Of a stretch of DNA of 64,000 bases, positions 30,163-39,349 are shown in pieces. Each line of letters starts with the position of its first letter. Position 1 is the first letter of the stretch. This DNA comes from Raineyella fluvialis. Lineage in GTDB: Bacteria; Actinomycetota; Actinomycetes; Propionibacteriales; Propionibacteriaceae. The stretch covers positions 620,001 through 684,000 of the forward strand of contig NZ_CP045725.1 of NCBI RefSeq assembly GCF_009646095.1. The letters run 5' to 3'. Under the pieces are notes generated by a model. That model searched no databases, was not told where the DNA came from, and was given only the letters and a program-made list of their open reading frames with translations. Both the position numbers and the translations under genes were made by a program.

Positions 30163-31908
30163 ATGGCCGGACTCGTCCTCGACGCGTACGCCGCGCGCAG
30201 TTGCGCGGTGAAGACGCACAACCTCTTCGATCCCCGGGTCAAGCCCGCGACGGCAGCCGTGGACCCGTCGGTCGAGGAGACCTTCGACGCCGGGCCGAGT
30301 CACGCCGATCGGGTCGTCGCGGCCATCCTCGCCGGGGCCCGCGCCATCGGCGGCCCCCGGGTGGTGGACCTGCGGGACAGCGTCCAGGCACCGTGGGATC
30401 AGCAGGAGGCCGAGTGCCGCGCCGCCATGCTCGCCGGTGCCGACGTGATCATCCACGGGATCCTGCCGCTCGACCTGGCCGGGCACCGGGTGGGCCGGGC
30501 GGACCTCTGGGTGCGGGGGGCTGACACCGCTGACGGTCGGCCCGGCTACCACCCGGTGGCGATCAAGGCCCACAAGGTGCAGGAGCTGCGCCGCTCGGGG
30601 CGCGACAACACGTTCACCGTCCCGGTCTCCGCGCTGGAGGCGCCCTCACCGCTGCGGTCGTGGCCCGCCGACTCGCGCGCCATCCGGGTGAACAGCCGCG
30701 AAGGTGACCTGCTGCAGGTGGCGCACTACTGGCGCCTTCTCGAGTCGGCCGGGTTCGCGGCATCAGGACGCCGGCTGGCGGGCATCATCGGCACCGACGA
30801 CCTGCCGGGACACGGCGTGGGGATCACCTGGGTCGACCTGGACGAACCGATGATCCGGACCTTCTCCCGCCACGCGCCCGAGGGCTGGGCCCGCCGCAGC
30901 GTGCTGGAACGCTACGACCACGAGCACGGCTTCCGGGTGCGGGTGGCCCAGGTCGCCCTCGCCCAGGGCCAGCCGGATCCGCCCGACCCCCTGGTGCTTC
31001 CGATCGTCAACAAGGAGTGCCCGCGCTGCGACTGGTGGGAGACCTGCCGGCCCCAGCTCGACGACCATGACCTGAGCCTGAAGATCGACAAGTCGCCCCT
31101 CGACATCCGTGAGATCTCGGTGCTGCGCCGGCTGGGGATCAACACCATCGACGACCTGGCCGCGGTCGATCTCGACGCCCTGCTTCCCCACTACCTGCCC
31201 GAGGTGCAGCACCGACCGGGGGCCGAGCGGCGGCTCGACCTCGCGGCCCACCGGGCGCGCCTGATGGCTGCCGGCAAGACCCTGGAACGGATCACCACCG
31301 GCCCGATCACCGTGCCGCGGGCCGACCTCGAGATCGACCTCGACATCGAGAACGCCGAGGACGACCGGGTCTACCTGTGGGGGTTCCTGGTCACCGACAC
31401 GGCCACCGGCGAGCGCTACTACCGCCACTTCAGCTCCTTCACCGACCTCGACGACGACGCCGAGGACCGGCTGGCGAGCGAGGCGATGGCCTGGCTGCTG
31501 GGCCTGGCCGAGGGGCCGCGGACGGTCCTCGTCTACCACTACTCGGCCTATGAGGTCACCCGGCTGGGCCGGCTGGCCGAGCGCAGCGGCGACGACGCGC
31601 TGGCTCGGGCCCGCGAATTCGCCCAGGACCACTTCGTCGACCTCTTCACCATCGTGCGGGAGCACTGGTTCGGCACCCAGGGGCTCGGGCTCAAGGTGGT
31701 GGCCCACGAGGGGCCAGGGTTCAGCTGGCGTGATGACGACCCGGGCGGGCTCAACTCCCAGGCGTGGTTCGACGAGGCCGTCCATGCCGACGACGAGGAC
31801 GACCGGGACGCGTCGCGCAGCCGGGTGCTGGAGTACAACGAGGACGACGTACGGGCCACCGCTGCACTACGCGACTGGCTGGCCACCGACCCGGCCCCCA
31901 CGGACTGA
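30163..31908 (+). CDS. TM0106-family RecB-like putative nuclease
   Basis: This 581-residue protein has an N-terminal RecB-like PD-(D/E)xK region. Iron-sulphur-type cysteines are split between the N-terminus (C14) and a downstream cluster NKECPRCDWWETC. Helix-hairpin-helix-like sequence LRRLGINTIDDLAAVD follows, and then a C-terminal RNase H-fold exonuclease domain with acidic motifs DLDIENAEDDRVYLWG, VYHYSAYEV and EYNEDDVRAT. This architecture is known from the TM0106 family, whose biological role is not established. It is probably cotranscribed with menG, which looks incidental. Confidence 0.8.
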   Translation: MAGLVLDAYAARSCAVKTHNLFDPRVKPATAAVDPSVEETFDAGPSHADRVVAAILAGARAIGGPRVVDLRDSVQAPWDQQEAECRAAMLAGADVIIHGILPLDLAGHRVGRADLWVRGADTADGRPGYHPVAIKAHKVQELRRSGRDNTFTVPVSALEAPSPLRSWPADSRAIRVNSREGDLLQVAHYWRLLESAGFAASGRRLAGIIGTDDLPGHGVGITWVDLDEPMIRTFSRHAPEGWARRSVLERYDHEHGFRVRVAQVALAQGQPDPPDPLVLPIVNKECPRCDWWETCRPQLDDHDLSLKIDKSPLDIREISVLRRLGINTIDDLAAVDLDALLPHYLPEVQHRPGAERRLDLAAHRARLMAAGKTLERITTGPITVPRADLEIDLDIENAEDDRVYLWGFLVTDTATGERYYRHFSSFTDLDDDAEDRLASEAMAWLLGLAEGPRTVLVYHYSAYEVTRLGRLAERSGDDALARAREFAQDHFVDLFTIVREHWFGTQGLGLKVVAHEGPGFSWRDDDPGGLNSQAWFDEAVHADDEDDRDASRSRVLEYNEDDVRATAALRDWLATDPAPTD

Positions 31909-31917
31909 GGCGGCCGG

Positions 31918-33567
31918 TCAGTCCGTGGAGCGCACCAGCTCGCGGAGCCGGTCCTCGAGGTCGCGGCGGTCGGCCCGGTCGAGCGGCACCTCGATGAGTT
32001 CCCGGCCGCGGACAGGCGCGGCCAGGGCGGCCGACAGATCCTTGCGTGCGGTGATCCGCCGGTGACTCCAGCCGTACGCCGCGGCCAGGGCGTGGAAGTC
32101 GATCCCGTGGGGGGTCGCGAAGAGTCGCTCGAACGCCCCCTCGTAGAGCCCGTGGTTGAAGCGGGGGTCGCCCTGTTCGAGGGTGTGGAAGATCGACCCG
32201 CCGTCGTCGTTGACCAGCACCACCCGCAGGTCGGGCGCGTTCTCCCCCGGTCCGATCAGCAGCCCTCCGGCGTCGTGGGCGAGTGAGACGTCCCCGATCA
32301 GGGCGGTCACCGGGCGTCCGGCGCCGAGCCCCGCCCCACTCGCCGTGGACACCAACCCGTCGATGCCGGACAATCCGCGGTTGCCGAGCACCATCGCCGG
32401 CGCCTCCACCGTCGGAGCCAGGTCGGCGTCGCGCATCGGCTGGGAGTTGCCGAGCAGCAGCAGGTCCTCCGCGGGCACCGACGCGACCACGGCCGCGGCG
32501 ACCTCCGGGCCGGTCAGGGCCGGCTCGGCGGCGAGCATCGCGGCCAGGTCGGCCCCGACGCGCCGGTCGGCCTCGCGCCACTGCCCCAGCCAGGCGGGAT
32601 CCCCGGCGGGCAGCAGCACCTCGTCGGTCACCGCCGCGGCGTGCAGGCCGACGTCGCTCCACTCCGAACCGTCGGCGACCACGATGACCTCGACGTCGGC
32701 GCGGGAGAGCAGCCGCATCACCGGGCGAGACAGGGTGGGGCGTCCGTACACGACGACCCGTTGGATCCGCTCGGCGAGCGGCGTCTCGAGCAACAGGCGG
32801 TAGGTGGCCAGAGCCTCGCCCGTGCGGGCGTTCGAGGCGGGGCCGGCGAGCAGCGGCAGGCCCGCCTCCTCGGCGCCGCGGCGGGCCCGGGCGCCGGTGG
32901 CCTGCGTTCCGCTGCCGACCAGCACGACGGTGCGCGGTCCGGGGTCCAGTTCGGTGAGCATCCCGGCGCCGAGCGGCGCGATGGTCGGCGCCTCGACATC
33001 GAGCCAGTCGAGGTCGTCGTCGGCTGCCTCGGGCACCAGCGGTTCGGCCAGGCGGACATTGAGGTGGCCGGGCCCGGGTTGGCGGTTGCGGATCCCGGTC
33101 GCGGCGGCGAGCACCCGGGCCACCTGGTGACGGACCGATCGGGCACCGGAGTCGGCCTCGAGGTTGGCCTCAGCGCGCACGAACGTCCCGAAGATCCCGA
33201 GCTGGTGGGTCGTCTGGTTGGCGCCGGAGTCGAGCATGCCGTTGGGCCGGTCGGCCGACAGCGCGATCAGCGGGACCCCGGTGTGGGAGGCCTCCATCAT
33301 CGCGGGGAGGAGGTTGCCGACCGCGGTGCCGGAGGTGGTCAGCACCGGCACCGGGCGCCCGGTGACCCGGGCGATGCCGTAGGCGGTGAAGGCGGCCACC
33401 CGTTCGTCGTGTCGCACGTGCACGCGCAGCCGCCCGGCGACCGTCGCCCGGTGCGCGGCGAGCAGCAGCGGGGTGTTGCGGGAGCCGGGGGCGACGACCA
33501 GATGCTCGACACCGTTGGCGACGAGCTGGCCGATGACGGCGCGGGCGAGGACGGTGGACGGGTTCAT
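31918..33567 (-). CDS. menD: SEPHCHC synthase (menaquinone)
   Basis: This 549-residue thiamine-diphosphate enzyme joins isochorismate and 2-oxoglutarate-derived succinic semialdehyde to form 2-succinyl-5-enolpyruvyl-6-hydroxy-3-cyclohexene-1-carboxylate. Signatures are VVAPGSRNTPL, HVRHDERVAAFTAYG (with the catalytic glutamate) and SADRPNGMLDSGANQTTHQ. The TPP motif runs from GDVSLAHDAGGLL to VNDDGGSIF. The ATG has GGGAGGT just upstream. Ten bases separate its stop from the stop of the convergent nuclease gene. Confidence 0.95.
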   Translation of the reverse strand: MNPSTVLARAVIGQLVANGVEHLVVAPGSRNTPLLLAAHRATVAGRLRVHVRHDERVAAFTAYGIARVTGRPVPVLTTSGTAVGNLLPAMMEASHTGVPLIALSADRPNGMLDSGANQTTHQLGIFGTFVRAEANLEADSGARSVRHQVARVLAAATGIRNRQPGPGHLNVRLAEPLVPEAADDDLDWLDVEAPTIAPLGAGMLTELDPGPRTVVLVGSGTQATGARARRGAEEAGLPLLAGPASNARTGEALATYRLLLETPLAERIQRVVVYGRPTLSRPVMRLLSRADVEVIVVADGSEWSDVGLHAAAVTDEVLLPAGDPAWLGQWREADRRVGADLAAMLAAEPALTGPEVAAAVVASVPAEDLLLLGNSQPMRDADLAPTVEAPAMVLGNRGLSGIDGLVSTASGAGLGAGRPVTALIGDVSLAHDAGGLLIGPGENAPDLRVVLVNDDGGSIFHTLEQGDPRFNHGLYEGAFERLFATPHGIDFHALAAAYGWSHRRITARKDLSAALAAPVRGRELIEVPLDRADRRDLEDRLRELVRSTD

Positions 33568-33619
33568 GCGACCTCCCTGGGGGACCTGTACGGCGCCGCG
33601 GTGGCGCACGATCGAGGAC

Positions 33620-34573
33620 TCATCGGCTCAGGGTAACGGTCTCCTCCAGCCTGCGGGCCCAGCGCGCGGAAACCTCCGGGGCCGCGGCGAGAGCGGCCAG
33701 CCGGGCCGGGGAGGGTGCGGGCCGGCGGACCGTCATCCAGCCGTCGAGCGCCACCAGTGGCTCGTCGACCACGTCGTCGGTGAGCAGGCGGGAGGTGTTC
33801 AGGCCGCAGGCGTACGGCAGTTCTGGCAATGCGGCGGCCAGGGCGAGACCGGCGGCCAGCCCCACGGAGGTCTCCAGGGCGCTGGACACGACGACCGGCA
33901 GACCGAGGCGTTCGGCCAGTTCGAGGCAGGCACGCACCCCGCCGAGGGGCTGCACCTTGAGGACCGCCACGTCGGCCGCCTCCAGTGCGACGACCCGCTC
34001 GGGGTCACCGGAACGCCGGATCGACTCGTCGGCAGCGATCGGCACGTCGAGGCCGTCGTGGGCCAGGTGGCGACGCAGGGCGGCGAGGTCCTCGGTGCTG
34101 GGGCAGGGCTGTTCGGCGTACTCGAGGCCGAACCGGGCGAGCTCCCGCAGGTGGCGGCGGGCGGTGGGGACGTCCCAGGCGCCGTTCGCGTCGATCCGGA
34201 GCCGGCCGTCGGGCCCCAGGGCGTCACGGACGGCCTCGAGGCGGGCGATGTCGTCGGCGATGGCGGAGCGCGGGTCGGCCACCTTGACCTTGGCGGTGCG
34301 GCAGCCGGAGCCGGTGACGATCCGGTGGGCCTGTTCCGGCTCGACCACCGGCACGGTGACGTTCACCGGCACCCGGTCGCGCACCGGTGCCGGCCAGTCC
34401 TGCTCGGCGGCCTCCCGGGCCGCGCGCAGCCACGGCACCAGCTCGCTGCCGCCGTAGTCGAGGAACGGGCTCCACTCCGCCCAGCCGGCGGGACCCTGCC
34501 AGAGCAGCCCCTCCCGCACCTCGATCCCCCGGAACCGGGTGCGCAGCGGGATCGACCAGGCGTACGTCTCCAT
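33620..34573 (-). CDS. menC: o-Succinylbenzoate synthase
   Basis: This 317-residue enolase-superfamily enzyme dehydrates SHCHC to o-succinylbenzoate. The catalytic lysine pair is in AKVKVADP. Metal ligands appear in RIDANGAW, YAEQPCP and IAADESI, and the second lysine in VLKVQPLGG. TAGGGT lies seven bases upstream of the ATG in a leaderless layout. It is likely cotranscribed with menD 52 bases downstream. Confidence 0.93.
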   Translation of the reverse strand: METYAWSIPLRTRFRGIEVREGLLWQGPAGWAEWSPFLDYGGSELVPWLRAAREAAEQDWPAPVRDRVPVNVTVPVVEPEQAHRIVTGSGCRTAKVKVADPRSAIADDIARLEAVRDALGPDGRLRIDANGAWDVPTARRHLRELARFGLEYAEQPCPSTEDLAALRRHLAHDGLDVPIAADESIRRSGDPERVVALEAADVAVLKVQPLGGVRACLELAERLGLPVVVSSALETSVGLAAGLALAAALPELPYACGLNTSRLLTDDVVDEPLVALDGWMTVRRPAPSPARLAALAAAPEVSARWARRLEETVTLSR

Positions 34574-34580
34574 GCGTCTC

Positions 34581-34606
34581 ACCCTAGGCGTCCGGCGTCG
34601 TACGCT
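34581..34606. promoter_or_regulatory. Compact divergent promoter between menC and menE
   Basis: Only 40 bases separate the two start codons. The minus-strand hexamer TAGGGT (34586-34581) serves menC and the plus-strand TACGCT (34601-34606) serves menE, each seven bases from its start codon. The two promoters must overlap, so their polymerases should compete. Confidence 0.4.
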
Positions 34607-34613
34607 GGGGCCC

Positions 34614-35774
34614 GTGCCCACGCCACTGCGACTCCTGCCCACGGCCGGACTGTCCGCGGAGGAACTGACGGCGGCGTTCGCCGGCGCGCTGGACGGGGCG
34701 TACGTGCTGGCCCCGCTGCCGCCCGATCCCGTCGAGGCGGCCGGGGTGCGGCGGATGCTCGCGGCGGCCGAGACGCCGGGCGCGGTGCCGGACGACGTCG
34801 CCCTGGTTGTTTCCACGTCGGGATCGACCGGCACCCCCAAGGGCGTGATGCTGTCCGCGGCCGCGATCCGGGCCGGCGCCGCCGCGACCGATTCCCGGCT
34901 GGGTGGCCCGGGCGAGTGGTCGCTGGCGCTCGGGGCGCACTACGTCGCCGGCGCGATGGTGGTCTGCCGGGCCCTCCTCGCCGGCGAGGCGCTGCACCTG
35001 GTCTCGCCGCACCTGGCGGGCATCGCGGCGGCGACGAGCCGTCCCGGCGCCCGGCACTACCTGTCGGTCGTCCCCACCCAGCTGGCCCGTCTTCACGAGG
35101 ACGCGGCCACCCTCGCCGCCCTGGCCGGGTTCGATGCGCTGCTCCTGGGCGGCGCCGCGGTCGACCCGGCCCTGTTGGCGCACCTGCGGGCGGCCGGGCT
35201 GCGGCTCGTCACCACGTACGGGATGAGCGAGACCAGCGGCGGGTGCGTGTACGACGGCCGCCCTCTCGACGGCGTCGACGTCCGCGCGCAGGCCGACGGA
35301 CGACTCGCCATCTGCGGCCCGGTGCTCTTCTCGGGCTACCTCGGACGTCCCGACCTGACGGCGGAGGTGCTGCGGGTCGACGACGGACGCCCGACACTGC
35401 TCACCGGCGACCGGGGCGAGGTCGCCCCCGATGGGACCGTACGGGTGCTCGGCCGCCTCGACGACGTCGTGATCTCCGGTGGGCTCAATGTCGATCTCGC
35501 CGCGGTGCAGGTCGCGGTCCGGCGGGTCCTGGGCACGAGTGACGCGGTCGCCCTCGGCGTGCCCGACTCGGTCTGGGGCACCCGGGTGGTGGTCGTTACC
35601 ACCGTACGGACCTCGCTGGCGCAGCTGCGGGACGCGCTCTCCCCTGTGCTGGCACACCACGCTCTGCCCCGCGGACTGTCCCGCCTCGATGTGCTGCCGA
35701 CGACCAGCAGTGGCAAGATCGACCGTCGGGCCCTCCTGGCGGCCTGGGAGTCGACGGACAAGGAGCTGGCGTGA
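34614..35774 (+). CDS. menE: o-Succinylbenzoate-CoA ligase
   Basis: This 386-residue acyl-adenylating enzyme is short, as MenE proteins of actinobacteria are. The P-loop is STSGSTGTPKG (67-77). TTYGMSETSGGCVYDG and LLTGDRGEVAPDG are the adenylate and hinge motifs, and SSGKIDRRAL carries the C-terminal catalytic lysine. It makes o-succinylbenzoyl-CoA, the MenB substrate. GTG start; the stop overlaps menA (GTGA). Confidence 0.93.
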   Translation: MPTPLRLLPTAGLSAEELTAAFAGALDGAYVLAPLPPDPVEAAGVRRMLAAAETPGAVPDDVALVVSTSGSTGTPKGVMLSAAAIRAGAAATDSRLGGPGEWSLALGAHYVAGAMVVCRALLAGEALHLVSPHLAGIAAATSRPGARHYLSVVPTQLARLHEDAATLAALAGFDALLLGGAAVDPALLAHLRAAGLRLVTTYGMSETSGGCVYDGRPLDGVDVRAQADGRLAICGPVLFSGYLGRPDLTAEVLRVDDGRPTLLTGDRGEVAPDGTVRVLGRLDDVVISGGLNVDLAAVQVAVRRVLGTSDAVALGVPDSVWGTRVVVVTTVRTSLAQLRDALSPVLAHHALPRGLSRLDVLPTTSSGKIDRRALLAAWESTDKELA

Positions 35775-36655
35775 CCACGGTGGGCGATTGGGTCGAGGGG
35801 GCCCGGCTGCGGACACTGCCGGCCGCGTTCAGTCCGGTGTTGGCCGGGACCGGGGCCGCGCTCGCCGCGGGATCCTTCCGCCCGGTGAACGCCGTCCTCG
35901 CCCTCGTCGTGTCGCTGGCCCTCCAGGTGGGTGTCAACTACGCCAACGACTATTCCGACGGCATCCGGGGCACGGACTCCGCCGAGCGCGTCGGCCCGCA
36001 ACGGCTGGTCGGTTCCGGAGCGGCACCGGCGGCGACGGTCAAGCGGGCGGCGTTCCTCAGCTTCGGCGTGGCCGGGCTGGCGGGCCTCGCGCTGGTCATC
36101 CTCACCCAGCAGTGGTGGCTGCTGCTCGTCGGCGTGGCGTGTGTGCTGGCCGCCTGGTACTACACCGGCGGCAAGCACCCCTATGGCTACCTCGGCCTGG
36201 GCGAGGTCTTCGTCTTCGTCTTCTTCGGGCTGGTCGCCGTCTGCGGAACGACGTACGTGCAGCTGTCTGCGGTGACCTTGGCGAGCCTCTTCGCGGCTGT
36301 CGCGATCGGGGCGCTGGCCTGCGCCATCCTCGTGACGAACAACCTGCGCGACATCGACACCGACGTCGTCAGCGGCAAACGCACCCTGGAGACGCGCCTC
36401 GGCGACCGGGGCAGCCGCGTGTTCTTCGTGGCGCTGCTCGCGCTGGCGGGCGTTGCCGTCGTCGCCGTGTCCGCGGCTTCCGGGCGCTGGTGGTCCCTGC
36501 TGGGACTGGCCTTCGTGCTGCCGCTCGCGGCCCCCACCCGGTCGCTGCTGTCCGGGGCGAGCGGGCTGGCGCTGGTCCGGGTGCTGAAACTGACCGGTAT
36601 CGCCGAACTTCTCGCCGCCCTCGGCCTGCTGATCGGCCTGTCGATCCCGGCCTGA
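35771..36655 (+). CDS. menA: 1,4-Dihydroxy-2-naphthoate polyprenyltransferase
   Basis: This 294-residue UbiA-superfamily membrane prenyltransferase has about nine helices. The first aspartate-rich motif is NDYSDGIRGTD (59-69) and the second is NLRDIDTDVVSGKRTL. It attaches the polyprenyl chain to dihydroxynaphthoate, giving demethylmenaquinone for MenG. The prenyl donor is plausibly made by the synthase that ends the nuo block. The GTG start overlaps the menE stop. Confidence 0.94.
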   Translation: MTTVGDWVEGARLRTLPAAFSPVLAGTGAALAAGSFRPVNAVLALVVSLALQVGVNYANDYSDGIRGTDSAERVGPQRLVGSGAAPAATVKRAAFLSFGVAGLAGLALVILTQQWWLLLVGVACVLAAWYYTGGKHPYGYLGLGEVFVFVFFGLVAVCGTTYVQLSAVTLASLFAAVAIGALACAILVTNNLRDIDTDVVSGKRTLETRLGDRGSRVFFVALLALAGVAVVAVSAASGRWWSLLGLAFVLPLAAPTRSLLSGASGLALVRVLKLTGIAELLAALGLLIGLSIPA

Positions 36656-36679
36656 TCTTCCCCTGTCGTCCCCGCTGCC

Positions 36680-36685
36680 TACAAT
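36680..36685 (+). promoter_or_regulatory. TACAAT hexamer, putative leaderless start
   Basis: This is the best match to a consensus -10 in the window. Six bases separate it from the ATG at 36692. Confidence 0.45.
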
Positions 36686-36691
36686 TCCCGC

Positions 36692-36946
36692 ATGATGCGC
36701 TACCTGCCCATCCTGATCGCCATCATGCTGGCGATCTACTGCATCACCGACTTGGCCCAGACCGAGCCCGTGAGGGTGAACCTCATGCCGAAGTGGATGT
36801 GGTTCGTGGCGATCGTCGTGCTTCCCTTCGTCGGCCCGGTGGCCTGGCTGGTCTTCGGCCGGGGCAGCTTCGGGGGCGGCGGTGGTGGCGGCGACCCCCG
36901 CGACCAGGCACCGGACAACGATCCCGAGTTCCTCCGTCGGCTGTGA
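36692..36946 (+). CDS. Small PLDc_N-domain membrane protein
   Basis: This 84-residue protein has two hydrophobic helices and the PLD-nuclease N-terminal segment: LPILIAIMLAIYCITDL, a short loop, then WMWFVAIVVLPFVGPVAWLV. A glycine run and an acidic tail follow. In larger proteins this domain precedes phospholipase D-like domains, but here it stands alone. Function unknown. It is not part of the menaquinone pathway by sequence. Confidence 0.75.
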   Translation: MMRYLPILIAIMLAIYCITDLAQTEPVRVNLMPKWMWFVAIVVLPFVGPVAWLVFGRGSFGGGGGGGDPRDQAPDNDPEFLRRL

Positions 36947-36953
36947 GGGTCCC

Positions 36954-38657
36954 TCAGGCCGTCCGGACGGACTCCATCAGCGCTGAGGCCGTGGCGTCGT
37001 CCGGGGCCTCGGCCGCCGCACGCTGCGCCTCCACCTGACGGCGGTAGGCCTCCTTCTCCCGCTCCAGGATGGCGTCGTCCCAGCCGAGAAGCGGGGCGAC
37101 GATGGCGCCGACCTCGTCCAGGGCGGCACAGCCGCCGTCGGGCTGCTCGTACGCCAGCCGGACCCGCTGCCGCAGCACGTCCTCCAGGTGCAGGGCGCCC
37201 TCGTGCGTGACGGCGAAGGCGACCTCCGCCCGCAGGTACGTCGGCGCCGCGGCGAGCGGTCGCCCGAGATCCGGGTCGGTACGGACCATCTCGGCGATCA
37301 CCGGTAGTTCGGAGCCGTAGCGGTAGAGCAGGTGTTCGGTGCGGTGCCGGTCCCAGCCCATCCGCCCGGCCACGGGGCCCGCCTGGGCCCGGGTCGCCTC
37401 GTAGCCGACGGCCCCGACGAGCTGGATCCGCCGGGTGATCGAGGGCTGCGCCTTGGCGCGTTCGGCGCCGAGAGCGAAGTCGACGGCATCCTCGGCCATC
37501 GTGCGGTACGTCGTCAGCTTGCCCCCGGCGATCGCCGACATCCCCGGCGCGACCCGGGCGACGGTGTGTTCCCGGGACACCTTGGCGGAGTCACCGGCGA
37601 CGGCGAGGGGCTGCAGCAGGGGCCGCAGGCCGGCGTAGGAGGCGAGGATGTCGTCCCGTGTCAGCCGGGAGCGCAGGACGGCGTTGGCGTGGTCGAGGAT
37701 GTAGTCGATGTCGGCGGCGGTGGCGACGGGGTGCTCGCGCTGTTCGGACCAGGCGGTGTCGGTGGTGCCGATCACCCAGTAGTCGGGCCACGGGATGATG
37801 AATAGGACCGACTTCTCGGTGCGCAGGAACAGGCCGGTCCGGCCGCGGATCCGCTCCTTCGGCACGACGATGTGGACGCCCTTGGACGCCAGCACCTTGA
37901 GCCCCTTGGGCGTCGGGGCGGCGAGTGCCTGCGTCTGCTCGGTCCACACTCCCGTCGCGTTGACGACGTGGCGGGCCCGTACGGTGATCTCCCGATCCGC
38001 CTCCAGGTCATGCAGCACGGCCCCTGTGACGACCCCGTGGTGCCGGACGAGGCCCACCACGCGGGTCCGAGAGGCCGCGAAGGCACCGTACGACACGGCC
38101 GTGCGGACGAGGTCGATGACCAACCGGGCGTCGTCGACCCGGGCATCGTAGAACCGGATCGCCCCGGTCAGCCGGCTGGGTCGGATATCGGGGAAGAGGC
38201 CGAGCGCCCCCGCCTTGTCGTAGTGTCGCTGGATCGGCACGTGGCCGCCCCGGAAGCGGGCGATCAGGTCGTAGAGGCCGACACCGAGCGCACTGTAGCC
38301 CCGCTCGATCAGCGGGATGCGCAGCGGCCAGAGGAACGGCTGGGCGTGGACGAGGTGCGGAGCGATGGTCTCCATCAGCAGTCCCCGCTCGGCCAGCGCC
38401 TCCGAGACCAGGTGCAGGTCGAGCTGGTAGAGGTAGCGCAGTCCGCCGTGGACGAGCCTCGACGACCGGGACGACGTGCCCGCCGCCCAGTCCTGCATCT
38501 CGACGATGCCGGTCCGCAGCCCCCGGGTGACGGCATCGACGGCGATGCCCGCGCCGGTGACGCCCCCACCGATGACCAGCAGGTCGAGACCCGCCCCATC
38601 ACTCATCTCCTCGAGGGCGCGTGCGCGGGACTGTGCGGTGAGCATCGACTCCTTCAC
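36954..38657 (-). CDS. glpD: Glycerol-3-phosphate dehydrogenase, FAD type
   Basis: This aerobic-type, membrane-associated flavoenzyme (about 567 residues) oxidises glycerol-3-phosphate to dihydroxyacetone phosphate and delivers electrons to menaquinone. It shows the FAD motif VIGGGVTGAGIA, SSRSSRLVHGGLRYL, IGTTDTAWSEQREHP, GLRPLL and IAGGKLTTYR. CATAGT (38670-38665) places a leaderless start at the GTG 38657. Alternatives are GTG 38666 and ATG 38645. Only seven bases separate its stop from that of the small membrane protein gene. Confidence 0.92.
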   Translation of the reverse strand: MKESMLTAQSRARALEEMSDGAGLDLLVIGGGVTGAGIAVDAVTRGLRTGIVEMQDWAAGTSSRSSRLVHGGLRYLYQLDLHLVSEALAERGLLMETIAPHLVHAQPFLWPLRIPLIERGYSALGVGLYDLIARFRGGHVPIQRHYDKAGALGLFPDIRPSRLTGAIRFYDARVDDARLVIDLVRTAVSYGAFAASRTRVVGLVRHHGVVTGAVLHDLEADREITVRARHVVNATGVWTEQTQALAAPTPKGLKVLASKGVHIVVPKERIRGRTGLFLRTEKSVLFIIPWPDYWVIGTTDTAWSEQREHPVATAADIDYILDHANAVLRSRLTRDDILASYAGLRPLLQPLAVAGDSAKVSREHTVARVAPGMSAIAGGKLTTYRTMAEDAVDFALGAERAKAQPSITRRIQLVGAVGYEATRAQAGPVAGRMGWDRHRTEHLLYRYGSELPVIAEMVRTDPDLGRPLAAAPTYLRAEVAFAVTHEGALHLEDVLRQRVRLAYEQPDGGCAALDEVGAIVAPLLGWDDAILEREKEAYRRQVEAQRAAAEAPDDATASALMESVRTA

Positions 38658-38705
38658 GGGCACCACTATGCCCGAAGCGCCCTGCGGGCGTTCGGGACAC
38701 GGGAG

Positions 38706-39323
38706 TCAGCGACGTGACGATCCGGGGGTGCTGGGTGGCACCACTGGGGCGGGGACGGCGGTCACCACCGAGTTCGAGGCGAACTCCTTGCCGTCCCAGT
38801 CCTCGCAGGTGACGAGGAGCAGGCGGTGGGGCCCGTCCTGGCTGAACAGTCGCCCGGCCTCGGCGGCCATCCGGTCCTTGGTGAGGACGCGGACGTCCTG
38901 CACCACGTACGCGTACGATCCGGACGCGCCGCCGACGACGACCGTGGCACCCGGTTTGAGCTCCACCAGGTGCTCGAACACCGCGGACCCGCTGTGCACC
39001 TTGTGGGCGGTCAGCAGGGTCGTACCGGTCGCGGCGCCCGCGTCAGCGGACTGGTTCCACCAGCCGACCAGCCGCGGATTGTCGGGTGGGTTGAGGGCAC
39101 CGTGCTTGAGTGCCATCGGCAGTACGCCGACCCCTCGCAGCCCGAGTGAGTCGATGGTCAGCGTGGTGGGGTCGGACGCTTGGACGGCGGGCACCGGTGG
39201 GGTCCGGGTGCCCAGATAGGCGGCCCAGACGACGCCGGACGGCCCGCCGACCAACGCGACGAGCGTCACCGCGAGGATGAGCCACGTGGGCACGAGCGGT
39301 CCACGGTTGCGGCGCGTACGCAC
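38706..39323 (-). CDS. Class F-type sortase
   Basis: This 205-residue protein has an N-terminal membrane anchor (residues 13-37) and a small sortase domain. The catalytic histidine is in LLTAHKVHSG (H107) and the cysteine in LLVTCEDWD (C173). The residue after the cysteine where an arginine is usual is hard to place; the nearest basic residue is K179. It should join surface proteins to the cell wall outside the membrane. It follows the gene of a probable substrate by 26 bases on the same strand, so the pair is likely one operon. Confidence 0.82.
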   Translation of the reverse strand: MRTRRNRGPLVPTWLILAVTLVALVGGPSGVVWAAYLGTRTPPVPAVQASDPTTLTIDSLGLRGVGVLPMALKHGALNPPDNPRLVGWWNQSADAGAATGTTLLTAHKVHSGSAVFEHLVELKPGATVVVGGASGSYAYVVQDVRVLTKDRMAAEAGRLFSQDGPHRLLLVTCEDWDGKEFASNSVVTAVPAPVVPPSTPGSSRR

Positions 39324-39349
39324 GGGCCCTCCCTCGCGGCGCCGCCTCG

